This document shows positions 26,570-36,615 of a stretch of DNA of 64,000 nucleotides, piece after piece. Each line of letters opens with the position of its first letter. Within the stretch, counting starts at the first letter, position 1. The notes below the pieces were generated by a model. It was given only the letters and a program-made list of their open reading frames with translations. It was not told where the DNA came from and searched no databases. The position numbers were made by a program, and so were the translations under genes. This stretch comes from Micromonospora sp. NBC_01740. GTDB lineage: Bacteria > Actinomycetota > Actinomycetes > Mycobacteriales > Micromonosporaceae. Location: contig NZ_CP109150.1 in the NCBI RefSeq assembly GCF_035920365.1, forward strand, positions 6,882,001 to 6,946,000, in the 5' to 3' direction.

Positions 26570-27541
26570 TCAGCTTCCCGCGCCGGCCGGCGCGTCGTCC
26601 GGGTTGAAGTTGGCCTCGGTGCGACGGGTCTCGAAGGGCTTCGTGGTCTTCGCGTACGGGTCCTCGCCGATGGCCGTCAGCGCCTCCTGCGTGGACCTGC
26701 CGTCCCGCTTGGCCGCCAGGAACTGCTCGTACTTCTCCGGGGAGACGACCCGCAGCTCGAAGTTCATGAAGGCGTGGTAGCTGCCGCAGAGCTCCGCGCA
26801 GCGGCCGACGTAGGCGCCCTCGGACTCCAGCTTCGAGACCTCGAAGACGTTGCGGATCTTGCCCGGCATGACGTCGCGCTTGAACAGCAGCTCCGGCACC
26901 CAGAACGAGTGGATGACGTCGCGGCTGGTCTCCTCGAACCGGATGGACCGGTCGGTCGGCAGCACCAGGATCGGGATGACCTCGCTGGTGCCGAGCACGG
27001 AGGCGACCGTGTTGGCGTCCTGGCCCTGACCGTCGCGGTAGTTGAACTGCCAGTTCCACTTGAACGCGACCACCTCGACCGTGACGTCGGGGTTCTTGGT
27101 CGTCCGCACCACGTCGGTCTGCACGACCGCCGTGTAGTAGAACAGCACGGAGACGATCAGGATCGGCGCGATGGTGTAGAGGAACTCCATCGGCATGTTG
27201 TAACGGGTCTGCACCGGCAGCTCGTTGCCCCGCTTGCGGTAGCGCACGACGCACCAGAAGATCAGGCCCCACACGAAGACGCCGACCGCGAGCGCCGCGA
27301 TGCACGAGGCGATCCACAGGTCGTACATCCGGTGCGACTCGGGCGTGATGCCGCCCTGCGGCCAGCCGAAGCCGCCGAACGCCGCGCCGACGTCGCAGCC
27401 CGTGAGCAGGACCAGCAGCGCCGCTCCGCCGAGACCGAGCCCGGCGATCCGACCGGCACCACGTCCCCGGCGCCCACCGGCTCCTGGGGAAGCGCTGTGC
27501 CGTACGGCCGACGGCCGTACCTCCGAACTCCTTGCGACCAC
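26570..27541 (-). CDS. ctaC: Cytochrome c oxidase subunit II (lipoprotein)
   Basis: 323 residues from GTG 27541, with GGGAGG about 9 bases upstream; the frame stays open beyond but is antisense to the desulfurase gene. A basic leader and lipobox LTGC (C49) predict a lipoprotein. Two spans follow (about 72-95 and 115-140). The CuA site is complete (HSFWVPEL, and CAELCGSYHAFM). The C-terminal 45 residues are polar. It accepts electrons from QcrC and passes them to subunit I, whose gene is elsewhere. Confidence 0.96.
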   Translation of the reverse strand: MVARSSEVRPSAVRHSASPGAGGRRGRGAGRIAGLGLGGAALLVLLTGCDVGAAFGGFGWPQGGITPESHRMYDLWIASCIAALAVGVFVWGLIFWCVVRYRKRGNELPVQTRYNMPMEFLYTIAPILIVSVLFYYTAVVQTDVVRTTKNPDVTVEVVAFKWNWQFNYRDGQGQDANTVASVLGTSEVIPILVLPTDRSIRFEETSRDVIHSFWVPELLFKRDVMPGKIRNVFEVSKLESEGAYVGRCAELCGSYHAFMNFELRVVSPEKYEQFLAAKRDGRSTQEALTAIGEDPYAKTTKPFETRRTEANFNPDDAPAGAGS

Positions 27542-27717
27542 CTGGTCCTGCCTCCCTAGCGCGCCGCGGTGTCTTGTCCCTGCCCTCCGCCTGCGGAGCG
27601 ACAGCACCAGCGGCAAAGGCGTCACCGACGGTCGCAGATTACTCGACCATGACGGGCTGGACCGTGTTGGGGTCGCTGTCGGCCCCCATCGGGGGGATCT
27701 TGGGCATACCGGCGCGA

Positions 27718-27723
27718 TACGTT
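27718..27723 (+). promoter_or_regulatory. -10 element (TACGTT), leaderless
   Basis: TACGTT ends 7 bases before the GTG at 27731. No ribosome-binding site is present, which supports this start rather than the TTG at 27722. Confidence 0.45.
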
Positions 27724-27730
27724 GGCTCGC

Positions 27731-28882
27731 GTGAGCGCATCCCCGGTCTACCTGGACGCGGCCACCGCCGCGCCGCTGCATCCGGTCGCCCGACAGGCGC
27801 TGTTGGCCGCCCTCGACGACGGCTGGGCCGACCCCGGCCGGCTCTACACGCAGGCCCGCCGCGCCCGTCAACTCCTCGACGCCGCCCGCGAGGCCTGCGC
27901 GCAGACGCTCGGCGTCCGCGCCGACGAGCTGTCCTTCACCCCCAGCGGTACGACGGCCGCGCACTCCGCCGTGCTGGGGGGCCTGACCGGCCGGCGTCGG
28001 GTGGGCGCCGGCCTGGTGCACTCCGCGATCGAGCACTCGGCGGTGCTGCACGCCGCCGAGAAGCACGTCGCGGCGGGCGGCACGGCCACGTCCGTACCGG
28101 TGGACCGGCTCGGCCGGCTCGACCTGGACCGCTGGGCGGCGGCGGTCCGGGCGCCGGGGGTGGCGCTGGCCGCGCTGATCGCCGCCAGCCACGAGGTCGG
28201 CACGCTCCAGCCGGTGGCCGGGGCCGCGCGGGAGTGCGCCGAGGCCGGGGTGCCGCTATGCGTGGACGCCGCCCAGGTGGTGGGCCGGGCCCCGGTGCCG
28301 GCGGGCTGGTCGGTGCTGACCGCCAGCGCGCACAAGTGGGGCGGGCCGCCCGGGGTGGGGTTGCTGGTCGTGCGCAAGGGCACCCGCTGGGAGTCGCCCT
28401 GGCCGGCCGACGAGCGGGAGGCCGGGCGTACGCCGGGCACGCTCAACCTGCCGGCGGTGGTGGCGGCGGCGGCGAGCCTGCGCGCGGCGGCGGCCGACGC
28501 GGCGGCCGAGGCGGCCCGGCTGGCGCCGCTGGTGGCCCGGATCCGGGACCGGGTGGCGGCCGAGGTGCCCGACGTGGAGGTGGTGGGTGACCCCGACCAC
28601 CGCCTGCCGCACCTGGTGACCTTCTCCTGCCTCTACGTCGACGGCGAGGCCCTGCTGCACGCGCTCGACCGGCGCGGGTTCGCCGTCTCCTCGGGCTCCT
28701 CGTGCACGTCGTCGACGCTGCGGCCGTCGCACGTGCTGGAGGCGATGGGGGTGCTCTCGCACGGCAACGTCCGGGTCTCGCTGCACCGGGAGACGACGGA
28801 GGCCGACGTCGAGAGGTTCCTCACCGAACTGCCCGGCGTCGTGGCGCGACTGCGCGCCGAGGCCGGGGTGGTGGGGCTGTGA
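27731..28882 (+). CDS. Cysteine desulfurase (NifS/IscS-like, class V aminotransferase)
   Basis: 383 residues. PLP-site residues are H102, D179, Q182 and the Schiff-base K202 (SAHKWGG). The catalytic Cys is C325 in SSGSSCTSS, on a loop of the IscS type. It removes sulfur from cysteine as an enzyme persulfide. The stop overlaps a TusA-like gene (GTGA), so the natural sulfur acceptor is probably that protein. Downstream use could be tRNA thiolation or cofactor assembly; the sequence does not decide. In this chromosomal context it sits beside ctaC-ctaF. Confidence 0.94.
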   Translation: MSASPVYLDAATAAPLHPVARQALLAALDDGWADPGRLYTQARRARQLLDAAREACAQTLGVRADELSFTPSGTTAAHSAVLGGLTGRRRVGAGLVHSAIEHSAVLHAAEKHVAAGGTATSVPVDRLGRLDLDRWAAAVRAPGVALAALIAASHEVGTLQPVAGAARECAEAGVPLCVDAAQVVGRAPVPAGWSVLTASAHKWGGPPGVGLLVVRKGTRWESPWPADEREAGRTPGTLNLPAVVAAAASLRAAAADAAAEAARLAPLVARIRDRVAAEVPDVEVVGDPDHRLPHLVTFSCLYVDGEALLHALDRRGFAVSSGSSCTSSTLRPSHVLEAMGVLSHGNVRVSLHRETTEADVERFLTELPGVVARLRAEAGVVGL

Positions 28883-29112
28883 CGGCGCCGGCGGAGATCC
28901 TCGACTGCCGCGGTCAGCGCTGCCCGCTGCCGGTGATCGCGGCGGCCCGGCGGCTGCCCGAGCTGCCCGTCGGCACGGTGGTGCGGGTGCTCGCCGACGA
29001 TCCGGCCGCGGCGGTGGACATCCCGGCCTGGTGCCGGATGCGCGGCCACGAGTTCCTCGGCACGGTCACCGGCCCGGACGGCCCCGCCTTCGACGTCCGC
29101 CGCCGCCACTGA
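28879..29112 (+). CDS. TusA-family sulfur carrier protein
   Basis: 77 residues from GTG 28879, overlapping the desulfurase stop by 4 bases. The family motif RCPLPVI gives the persulfide-carrying C15, and the usual DCRG precedes it (C10). It should accept sulfur from the desulfurase and pass it on. The one-domain size and fold elements match TusA. The recipient pathway is not indicated by neighbours. Confidence 0.93.
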   Translation: MTAPAEILDCRGQRCPLPVIAAARRLPELPVGTVVRVLADDPAAAVDIPAWCRMRGHEFLGTVTGPDGPAFDVRRRH

Positions 29113-29169
29113 CCCGGGTGGCGCGGGGGCCCGACCCGCACCACGCCGCCGTTCCCGCCGATGCCGGCG

Positions 29170-29203
29170 GCCGCCGGGGGTGTTCCTCACCACCCCCGGC
29201 GGC
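29170..29203. terminator. Bidirectional hairpin between convergent genes
   Basis: A 13-bp perfect stem (GCCGCCGGGGGTG 29170-29182 with 29191-29203) and an 8-base loop, between the TusA gene and the convergent kinase gene. Confidence 0.7.
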
Positions 29204-29232
29204 CCGGCGACGCAACCAGCGCCGGTGTCACG

Positions 29233-30264
<1,032 letters not shown>

Positions 30265-30328
30265 TCAGGATGACCGGTCGGTCGGCCCCGGGTCATCTTC
30301 CCGACGGCTCGTTTCCGACCGGAAGACG

Positions 30329-30362
30329 ACGGCGGGGCCGCCCCGGAGGACGGCCCCGCCGT
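30329..30362 (-). terminator. Terminator of the ErpA-like gene
   Basis: A 12-bp perfect stem (ACGGCGGGGCCG 30329-30340 with 30351-30362) and a 10-base loop, 19 bases after the stop at 30381 on the minus strand. Confidence 0.65.
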
Positions 30363-30380
30363 GGTCAGCGGAGGTCTGGC

Positions 30381-30749
30381 TCAGCTGAACGAGTCACCGC
30401 AGGCGCAGGAGTTGCCCGCGTTGGGGTTGTCGATGGTGAAGCCCTGGGCGTCGATCCGGTCGGCGAAGTCGATGGTGGCGCCGGCCAGGTAGGGGGCGCT
30501 CATCCGGTCGACGACGACCTCGACACCGTCGAAGTCGGTGACGACGTCACCGTCGAGCGACCGCTCGTCGAAGAAGAGCTGGTACCGCAGGCCGGAGCAG
30601 CCACCCGGCTGCACGGCGACCCGGAGCCGCAGGTCGTCGCGGCCCTCCTGCTCGATCAGGGCCTTGACCTTCTGCGCCGCGACGTCGGTGAGGACGACGG
30701 ACGTGGGGGCCTTGGCCTCGGTCGACTCGGTCTGCGCTGGCGTGGTCAC
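30381..30749 (-). CDS. erpA: HesB/IscA-type iron-sulfur carrier (ErpA-like)
   Basis: 122 residues from GTG 30749, with AGGGAG about 9 bases upstream; a longer in-frame ATG exists but has no site. The three conserved cysteines are C51 (GGCSG), C115 and C117 (SCACG), the A-type carrier set. It delivers Fe-S clusters to apo-enzymes; nearby clients could include the Rieske protein and NadA. The N-terminal 18 residues are a polar tail. Confidence 0.93.
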   Translation of the reverse strand: MTTPAQTESTEAKAPTSVVLTDVAAQKVKALIEQEGRDDLRLRVAVQPGGCSGLRYQLFFDERSLDGDVVTDFDGVEVVVDRMSAPYLAGATIDFADRIDAQGFTIDNPNAGNSCACGDSFS

Positions 30750-30912
30750 GTGAAATCTCCCTGCGCGGTTGGGTCCGGACGCACTGGCCAACATCTCCTG
30801 TCGCCCAGCCATTCCCGGTGTGGTCCAGATCCGATGGTACGCCGCCACGGCCGGCCCCACCCGTCCGGCGTGACCAGGGCCGCCGCCCGGAGCGCCTCCG
30901 CACCGGCCGTGG

Positions 30913-32052
30913 TCAGCGGCTCCACTGCCGGGCGAGCCGGGTGCCGAGCGCCCGCAGCCCCTCGGCCGGGCGCTCCATCGCGGCGGCCAGCCCGCCGCGT
31001 TCCTCGCCCCCGAAGTGCTCCACCAGGCTGTACGCGTCGGTCACCCCGGCCGCCCCGGCCTCCCGCCGCCCGGTGCTCACCCGGCCCGCGACCACCACGC
31101 AGGGCACGCCCCGGTCCCGGGCGGCGCCGGCCACCCCGGCCACCACCTTGCCGCGCAGCGACTGGTGGTCGAACGAGCCCTCCCCGGTGATCACCAGGTC
31201 GACCTCGTCGAGGGTGACGTCCAGCCCGATCGCCCGGGTGACCAGGCCGATGCCCGACTCGCAGTGCCCGCCCAGCGCCAGGACGGCCGCGCCCAGCCCG
31301 CCGGCCGCGCCGCCGCCGGGCAGCGCGCCCAGCCGTTCGGGGCAGCCGGGCAGGTCCCGCTCCAGCACGGCGGCGAAACGCTCCAGCGCGGCGTCGAGCA
31401 GCAGCACGTCGGCCCGGTCGGCGCCCTTCTGGGGGCCGAACACGTTGCTGGCCCCGTGCAGCCCGAGCAGCGGGTTGTCCACGTCGGTGGCGGCCACCAG
31501 GCGGGCGTCGCGCAGCCGGGGCGCGCCGTCGAGGGCGTCCGCCGCGCCGAGCGCGCCCCCGCCGTACGGCAGTGCCTGGCCGGTGGCGTCCAGCGGGGTC
31601 ACGCCGAGCGCGGTGAGCATGCCCGCGCCGCCGTCGTTGGTGCCGGAGCCGCCCAGCCCGATCACGACCGTCCGGGCCCCGGCCTCCAGGGCGGCGGCCA
31701 CCAGCACCCCCAGCCCGTACGAGGAGGTGGTCTTCGGGTCCCGCTCGGCCGCGTCGAGCAGGTGCAGCCCGCACGCCTGGGCGCTCTCCAGCCAGGCGGT
31801 CGCACCGCCGTCGGTGAGCAGGATCTCACCGGTCGTCGGGCGGCCCAGCGGGTCGACGGTCGGCACCGGAATCCGGCGTCCGCCGAGGGCGTCGGAGAGC
31901 ACGTCGATGAAGCCCGGCCCACCGTCCGACAGGGGCCGCACGAGCAGGTCGTCGCCGGGGGCGACCTCCCGCCAGCCGGTGGCCACGGCATCGGCGACCT
32001 GCGGGGCCGGCAGGGTGCCGGCGAACTTGTCCGGACAGAGCAGCACGCGCAT
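30913..32052 (-). CDS. glxK: Glycerate kinase (GlxK type)
   Basis: 379 residues from ATG 32052; the frame is open upstream but without supporting signals. Family features are CPDKFAGTL near the start, LSDGGPGF, GLGGSGTNDGGAGML and ITGEGSFDHQSLRGK. It phosphorylates glycerate with ATP. It is divergent from nadA (69 bases between starts) and matches the position of M. tuberculosis Rv2205c relative to the ErpA-like gene. Confidence 0.92.
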   Translation of the reverse strand: MRVLLCPDKFAGTLPAPQVADAVATGWREVAPGDDLLVRPLSDGGPGFIDVLSDALGGRRIPVPTVDPLGRPTTGEILLTDGGATAWLESAQACGLHLLDAAERDPKTTSSYGLGVLVAAALEAGARTVVIGLGGSGTNDGGAGMLTALGVTPLDATGQALPYGGGALGAADALDGAPRLRDARLVAATDVDNPLLGLHGASNVFGPQKGADRADVLLLDAALERFAAVLERDLPGCPERLGALPGGGAAGGLGAAVLALGGHCESGIGLVTRAIGLDVTLDEVDLVITGEGSFDHQSLRGKVVAGVAGAARDRGVPCVVVAGRVSTGRREAGAAGVTDAYSLVEHFGGEERGGLAAAMERPAEGLRALGTRLARQWSR

Positions 32053-32120
32053 GTCGAGCAGTGTGGCAGCACACACCGCTGGAGGCTGCGCCGAGGCCGC
32101 ACTGTGGGACCATGGGGCAC

Positions 32121-33320
32121 GTGACTTCGACCTGGGTGGAACCCTCCAACACCGCGACGGCACTGCTGCTGCTCGGCCGGGGCAGCGACCCCGCCACGGA
32201 GCGCGGCGTCGAGTGTCCGGGTGACCTGCCGGCGCCCAGCGACCCGGACCTGGTGGCCCGGGCGACGGCGGCGAAGGCGGCGCTGGGCAGCAAGGTCTTC
32301 GTGCTGGGGCACCACTACCAGCGCGACGAGGTGATCCAGTTCGCCGACGTGACCGGTGACTCGTTCAAGCTGGCCCGCGAGGCGGCGGCCCGGCCCGACG
32401 CGGAGTACATCGTCTTCTGCGGCGTGCACTTCATGGCCGAGAGCGCCGACATCCTCACCTCGGACGCGCAGAAGGTCATCCTGCCCGACCTGGCCGCCGG
32501 CTGCTCGATGGCGGACATGGCGGTGCTGTCGCAGGTCGAGACCGCCTGGGACGTGCTCACCGAACTGGGCATCGCGGCGGAGACCGTCCCGGTGACGTAC
32601 ATGAACTCCTCGGCGGACATCAAGGGCTTCGTCGGCCGCAACGGCGGCGTGGTCTGCACCTCGTCGAACGCGAAGCGGGCGCTGGAGTGGGCGTACGAGC
32701 AGGGGTCGAAGGTCTTCTTCTTCCCCGACCAGCACCTGGGTCGCAACACGGCGGTGCTGGAGATGGGCTTCTCGCTGGACGACTGCGTCCTCTACGACCC
32801 GCACAAGCCCAACGGCGGGCTCACCCCGCAGCAGCTGCGTGACGCGCGGATGATCCTGTGGCGCGGGCACTGCTCGGTGCACGGCCGCTTCACGCTGGAC
32901 AGCGTCGACGACGTGCGGGAGCGGGTGCCGGGGGTGAACGTGCTGGTCCACCCGGAGTGCCGGCACGAGGTGGTCACCGCCGCCGACTTCGTCGGTTCGA
33001 CGGAATACATCATCAAGGCCATCGAGGCGGCCCCGGCCGGCTCGGCCTGGGCGGTCGGCACCGAGCTGAACCTGGTCCGCCGGCTCGCGCTGGCCCACCC
33101 GGACAAGCAGGTCATGTTCCTGGACAAGGCCGTCTGCTACTGCTCGACCATGAACCGGATCGACCTGCCCCACCTGGTCTGGGCGCTGGAGGAGCTGGTG
33201 GCCGGCCGGCTGGTCAACCAGATCACCGTCGACCCGGACACCGCGCACCACGCCCGGGTGGCGCTGGAGAAGATGCTGGCCCTGCCCGGGGCCGACACCC
33301 CGCCGCCCGCAGCGGGCTGA
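32121..33320 (+). CDS. nadA: Quinolinate synthase
   Basis: 399 residues from GTG 32121 (MTSTWVEPSN); ATG 32112 is an alternative adding three residues. Expected 4Fe-4S ligands are C128 (AGCSMAD), C251 (RGHCSVH) and C341 or C339 (AVCYCSTMNRID). Substrate motifs VLGHHYQ and YMNSSAD are present. It condenses iminoaspartate with dihydroxyacetone phosphate to give quinolinate for NAD synthesis. nadB and nadC are not adjacent, which differs from many actinobacteria where the three are clustered. Confidence 0.95.
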   Translation: MTSTWVEPSNTATALLLLGRGSDPATERGVECPGDLPAPSDPDLVARATAAKAALGSKVFVLGHHYQRDEVIQFADVTGDSFKLAREAAARPDAEYIVFCGVHFMAESADILTSDAQKVILPDLAAGCSMADMAVLSQVETAWDVLTELGIAAETVPVTYMNSSADIKGFVGRNGGVVCTSSNAKRALEWAYEQGSKVFFFPDQHLGRNTAVLEMGFSLDDCVLYDPHKPNGGLTPQQLRDARMILWRGHCSVHGRFTLDSVDDVRERVPGVNVLVHPECRHEVVTAADFVGSTEYIIKAIEAAPAGSAWAVGTELNLVRRLALAHPDKQVMFLDKAVCYCSTMNRIDLPHLVWALEELVAGRLVNQITVDPDTAHHARVALEKMLALPGADTPPPAAG

Positions 33321-33532
33321 TCACCCTCCGTAGCCGTATTGGCACGGAAAAGGGTCCGATCACCGATAAGTACCCTCAGGGACGATGTGACCGGGTCCAT
33401 GATCGTCACCGAGGGCTATGCTGCCGGTGCGACGACTCACGCGGGCCGTTTCGACATGGCCGCATTCCGGGTAGCGATGACAATCGTGTGCCCCACCATC
33501 AACACGGCAGCACCGACGCGCTGGAGGTTGCG

Positions 33533-34888
33533 TTGACCGACGACGTCCTGGTCGTACACGGAGGTACCCCGCTCGAAGGGCGGATCCGCGTGCGCGGCGC
33601 GAAGAACCTGGTCTCGAAGGCAATGGTCGCCGCCCTGCTGGGTGACAGCCCGAGCCGGCTGTACGACGTACCGAAGATCCGCGACGTCGAGGTGGTCCGG
33701 GGCCTGCTCGGCCTGCACGGGGTCAAGGTCACCGACGGCGGGGAGGACGGCGAGCTCGTCTTCGACCCGGCGAACGTGGAGAGCGCCAGCACGGACCAGA
33801 TCAACGTGCACGCGGGCTCCAGCCGGATCCCGATCCTCTTCTGCGGGCCGCTGCTGCACCGCCTCGGCCACGCCTTCATCCCCGACCTGGGGGGCTGCCA
33901 CATCGGGCCGCGCCCGATCGACTTCCACCTCCAGGCGCTGCGGGAGTTCGGTGCGACGGTCGAGAAGACCCCGGAAGGGCTGCACCTGTCGGCGCCGAAC
34001 GGGCTGCACGGCACCAAGTTCGCCCTGCCGTACCCGAGCGTCGGCGCGACCGAGCAGGTGCTGCTGACGGCCGTGATGGCCGAGGGCGTCACCGAGCTGC
34101 GCAACGCCGCGGTGGAGCCGGAGATCATCGACCTGATCTGCATCCTGCAGAAGATGGGCGCGATCATCAAGGTGCACACCGACCGGGTCATCGAGATCCA
34201 GGGTGTGCCGAAGCTGCACGGCTACACGCACCGGCCGATCCCGGACCGGATCGAGGCGGCGAGCTGGGCGGCGGCGGCCCTGGCCACCCGCGGCCACGTC
34301 GAGGTGCTCGGCGCGCAGCAGGCCGACATGATGACCTTCCTGAACATCTTCCGCTCCGTCGGCGGCGAGTACGAGGTCACCGACGCCCGGCCGCCGAAGC
34401 TGGGCGACCCGGGCCAGGAGGGCGGGATCCGGTTCTGGCACCCGGGCGGCGAACTGCACGCCGTGGCGCTGGAGACCGACGTGCACCCGGGCTTCATGAC
34501 CGACTGGCAGCAGCCGCTGGTGGTGGCGCTCACCCAGGCCCGGGGCCTGTCCATCGTCCACGAGACGGTCTACGAGCAGCGGCTGGGCTACACCGAGGCG
34601 CTCAACTCGATGGGCGCCAACATCCAGGTCTACCGGGACTGCCTGGGCGGCACGCCGTGCCGCTTCGGCCGGCGCAACTTCAAGCACTCGGCCGTGATCG
34701 CGGGGCCGAGCAAGCTGCACGCCGCCGACCTGGTCATCCCCGACCTGCGGGCCGGTTTCAGCCACCTGATCGCCGCGCTGGCCGCCGAGGGCACCTCCCG
34801 GGTCTACGGCGTGGACCTGATCAACCGGGGCTACGAGGACTTCGAGGCGAAGCTGGCCGACCTGGGCGCGCACGTCGAGCGCCCGTAA
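33533..34888 (+). CDS. murA: UDP-N-acetylglucosamine 1-carboxyvinyltransferase
   Basis: 451 residues from TTG 33533, chosen because GGAGG lies 5 bases upstream; GTG 33488 is in frame but lacks a site. Active-site features are K24-N25 (RGAKN) and C122 in DLGGCHIGPRP, the Cys that fosfomycin alkylates. The HPGFMTDWQQP segment is the family's substrate loop. It performs the first committed step of peptidoglycan synthesis. Whether it is the only MurA of this organism cannot be seen here. The 212-bp upstream gap holds a TATGCT -10-like box at 33417-33422; nothing else recognisable. Confidence 0.93.
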   Translation: MTDDVLVVHGGTPLEGRIRVRGAKNLVSKAMVAALLGDSPSRLYDVPKIRDVEVVRGLLGLHGVKVTDGGEDGELVFDPANVESASTDQINVHAGSSRIPILFCGPLLHRLGHAFIPDLGGCHIGPRPIDFHLQALREFGATVEKTPEGLHLSAPNGLHGTKFALPYPSVGATEQVLLTAVMAEGVTELRNAAVEPEIIDLICILQKMGAIIKVHTDRVIEIQGVPKLHGYTHRPIPDRIEAASWAAAALATRGHVEVLGAQQADMMTFLNIFRSVGGEYEVTDARPPKLGDPGQEGGIRFWHPGGELHAVALETDVHPGFMTDWQQPLVVALTQARGLSIVHETVYEQRLGYTEALNSMGANIQVYRDCLGGTPCRFGRRNFKHSAVIAGPSKLHAADLVIPDLRAGFSHLIAALAAEGTSRVYGVDLINRGYEDFEAKLADLGAHVERP

Positions 34889-34906
34889 CGTCGACCACTC
34901 CCGTAC

Positions 34907-34938
34907 GCGCCCGGTGCACCGCGATGTGCACCGGGCGC
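34907..34938 (+). terminator. Terminator of murA
   Basis: A 13-bp perfect stem (GCGCCCGGTGCAC 34907-34919 with 34926-34938), a 6-base loop, then CGTCGTTT. It lies 19 bases after the murA stop. Confidence 0.75.
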
Positions 34939-34949
34939 CGTCGTTTGGC

Positions 34950-34955
34950 TACCCT
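34950..34955 (+). promoter_or_regulatory. -10 element (TACCCT), leaderless
   Basis: TACCCT lies 6 bases before the GTG at 34962, with no ribosome-binding site. It fixes the DUF3043 gene start. Confidence 0.45.
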
Positions 34956-34961
34956 TTCCGC

Positions 34962-35570
34962 GTGCCCTCGCTGTTTCGCCGCAAGTCCTCCGACCTCGTC
35001 GACGAGGCCGTCACCCCGGTGACCCCCGACGAGGAGTCCACGCTTGCCCAGCCCCGGGGCTACACCCCGAGCAAGAAGGAGCTGGGCAAGGCCACCCCGA
35101 AGCGGCCCACCGCCGGCCGTCGGCCGGCCGCGGCCACCAAGCCGTTGACCAAGGAGGAGCAGCGGGAGCGCAAGCGCCAGCTGCGCGCCGAGGCGGCGGA
35201 GGAGTTCCGTCGTGAGGGCGGTCCCCGCGACCGCGGCCCGGAGCGGCTGCTGGCCCGCAACGTGGTCGACTCCCGGCGTACGGTCGGCACCTGGTTCTTC
35301 GGTGGGGCGCTGATCGTGCTGATCGGCTCGAACGCCGCGATGCCGCCGGTCGTCCGCCTGGTCTCCAACATCCTCTGGGGCGCGCTCGCCCTGGGTGTGG
35401 TGGTCGACTCGCTCCTGATCTCGCGCAAGATCCGCAAGCTGGTCGGGGAGCGTTTCCCGAACACCGGGCAGCGGATGGGCTCGCTCTACCTCTACGCCAT
35501 CATGCGGTCGATCACGTTCCGCCGGATGCGCGCCCCCGCGCCCCGGGTAAACATCGGCGACCCGGTCTGA
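34962..35570 (+). CDS. DUF3043 membrane protein
   Basis: 202 residues. The N-terminal 95 residues are highly charged with a Lys/Arg-rich KEEQRERKRQLRAEAAEEFRR helix. Two closely spaced membrane spans follow (about 108-128 and 135-155), then a conserved basic tail. This is the actinobacterial DUF3043 family (M. tuberculosis Rv2206 in the same position). Function is unknown; topology suggests a cytoplasmic-facing membrane adaptor. Confidence 0.9.
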   Translation: MPSLFRRKSSDLVDEAVTPVTPDEESTLAQPRGYTPSKKELGKATPKRPTAGRRPAAATKPLTKEEQRERKRQLRAEAAEEFRREGGPRDRGPERLLARNVVDSRRTVGTWFFGGALIVLIGSNAAMPPVVRLVSNILWGALALGVVVDSLLISRKIRKLVGERFPNTGQRMGSLYLYAIMRSITFRRMRAPAPRVNIGDPV

Positions 35571-35581
35571 GCCTGCCGCAC

Positions 35582-35617
35582 CGACGGCCCCTACCGCAGC
35601 GCGGTACGGGGCCGTCG
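35582..35617. terminator. Bidirectional terminator between convergent genes
   Basis: A 10-bp stem (35582-35591 with 35608-35617) plus an inner TACCGC/GCGGTA stem and a 3-base loop. It serves the DUF3043 gene (+) and the ABC exporter operon (-). Confidence 0.75.
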
Positions 35618-35652
35618 CCGTCACGGCCTCGGCGGCTGGCCTCGCGGCGGCG

Positions 35653-36615
35653 TCAGCGGCTCCGGTAGAGCCGGGCCACCACGTCCTCGATGTCCGGCTC
35701 GACGATCGAGACGTCCCGCAGCGCGCCCAGCCCGGCCAGGGCCGCCACCACCTCGGCCACCCCCGCCGACTCCAACGCGAAGACCAGCCGGTGCCCGTCG
35801 GCCTCCTGCCGTTGCAGCGGCGCGCCGGGCAGCACCGGCGGCTCGGCCAGCGGTGCGTCCAGGTCGGCGACGAGCAGCCGGCGCGACCCGTACCGCTCGT
35901 GCAGCGCGGCGATCGACCCGTCGTGCACCACCCGCCCGTGGTCGACCACCACCAGGCGCCGGCAGAGCCGCTCGATGTCGGCCAGGTCGTGCGTGGTGAG
36001 CACCAGCGTCGTGTCCCCGGCCCGGCCCAGCTCGCCGAGGAAGCCGCGGACCGCCTGCTTGCTGACCACGTCGAGGCCGATGGTGGGCTCGTCGAGGAAG
36101 AGCACCTCCGGGCCGTGCAGCAGCGCGGCGGTCAGCTCGCCGCGCATGCGCTGCCCGAGGGAGAGCTGCCTTACCGGGGTGTCCAGAAACGGATCCAGGT
36201 CGAGCAGGCTCCGGCAGCGGCGCAGCCGGGCGGCGTGCGCGGCGGCCGGCACCCGGTAGACGTGCCGCAGCAGCGCGAACGAGTCGCCCAGCGGCAGGTC
36301 CCACCAGAGCTGCGAGCGCTGGCCGAAGACCACGCCGACGCGCAGCGCGAGCCGGGTCCGCTCGGCCACCGGGCGCAGGCCGCACACGCGTACCTCGCCG
36401 GCGGAAGGCGTCAGCACGCCCGTGAACATCTTGAGCGTCGTCGACTTGCCGGCGCCGTTGGGCCCGATGTAGCCGAGCATCTCGCCCCGGGCCACCCGCA
36501 GGTCGATCCCGTCCACGGCGGTGACCCGCCGCTTCTCCCGCCGCAGCCGGCCGGTGCGCACCCGGACGGTGAACTCCTTGCGCAGCCCGTCGGCCACGAT
36601 CACGTCGTCGCTCAC
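35653..36615 (-). CDS. ABC-2 exporter ATP-binding protein
   Basis: 320 residues from GTG 36615, overlapping the upstream permease stop by 4 bases. Walker A GPNGAGKST is at 51-59, the signature is the variant LSLGQRMR, and Walker B is VLFLDEPTIGLD. A C-terminal domain of about 90 residues follows. With the two permease genes upstream it forms a three-gene exporter operon. The permeases resemble the DUF990/ABC2_membrane_6 group that includes the cyanobacterial viologen exporter; substrate unknown. Confidence 0.92.
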   Translation of the reverse strand: MSDDVIVADGLRKEFTVRVRTGRLRREKRRVTAVDGIDLRVARGEMLGYIGPNGAGKSTTLKMFTGVLTPSAGEVRVCGLRPVAERTRLALRVGVVFGQRSQLWWDLPLGDSFALLRHVYRVPAAAHAARLRRCRSLLDLDPFLDTPVRQLSLGQRMRGELTAALLHGPEVLFLDEPTIGLDVVSKQAVRGFLGELGRAGDTTLVLTTHDLADIERLCRRLVVVDHGRVVHDGSIAALHERYGSRRLLVADLDAPLAEPPVLPGAPLQRQEADGHRLVFALESAGVAEVVAALAGLGALRDVSIVEPDIEDVVARLYRSR

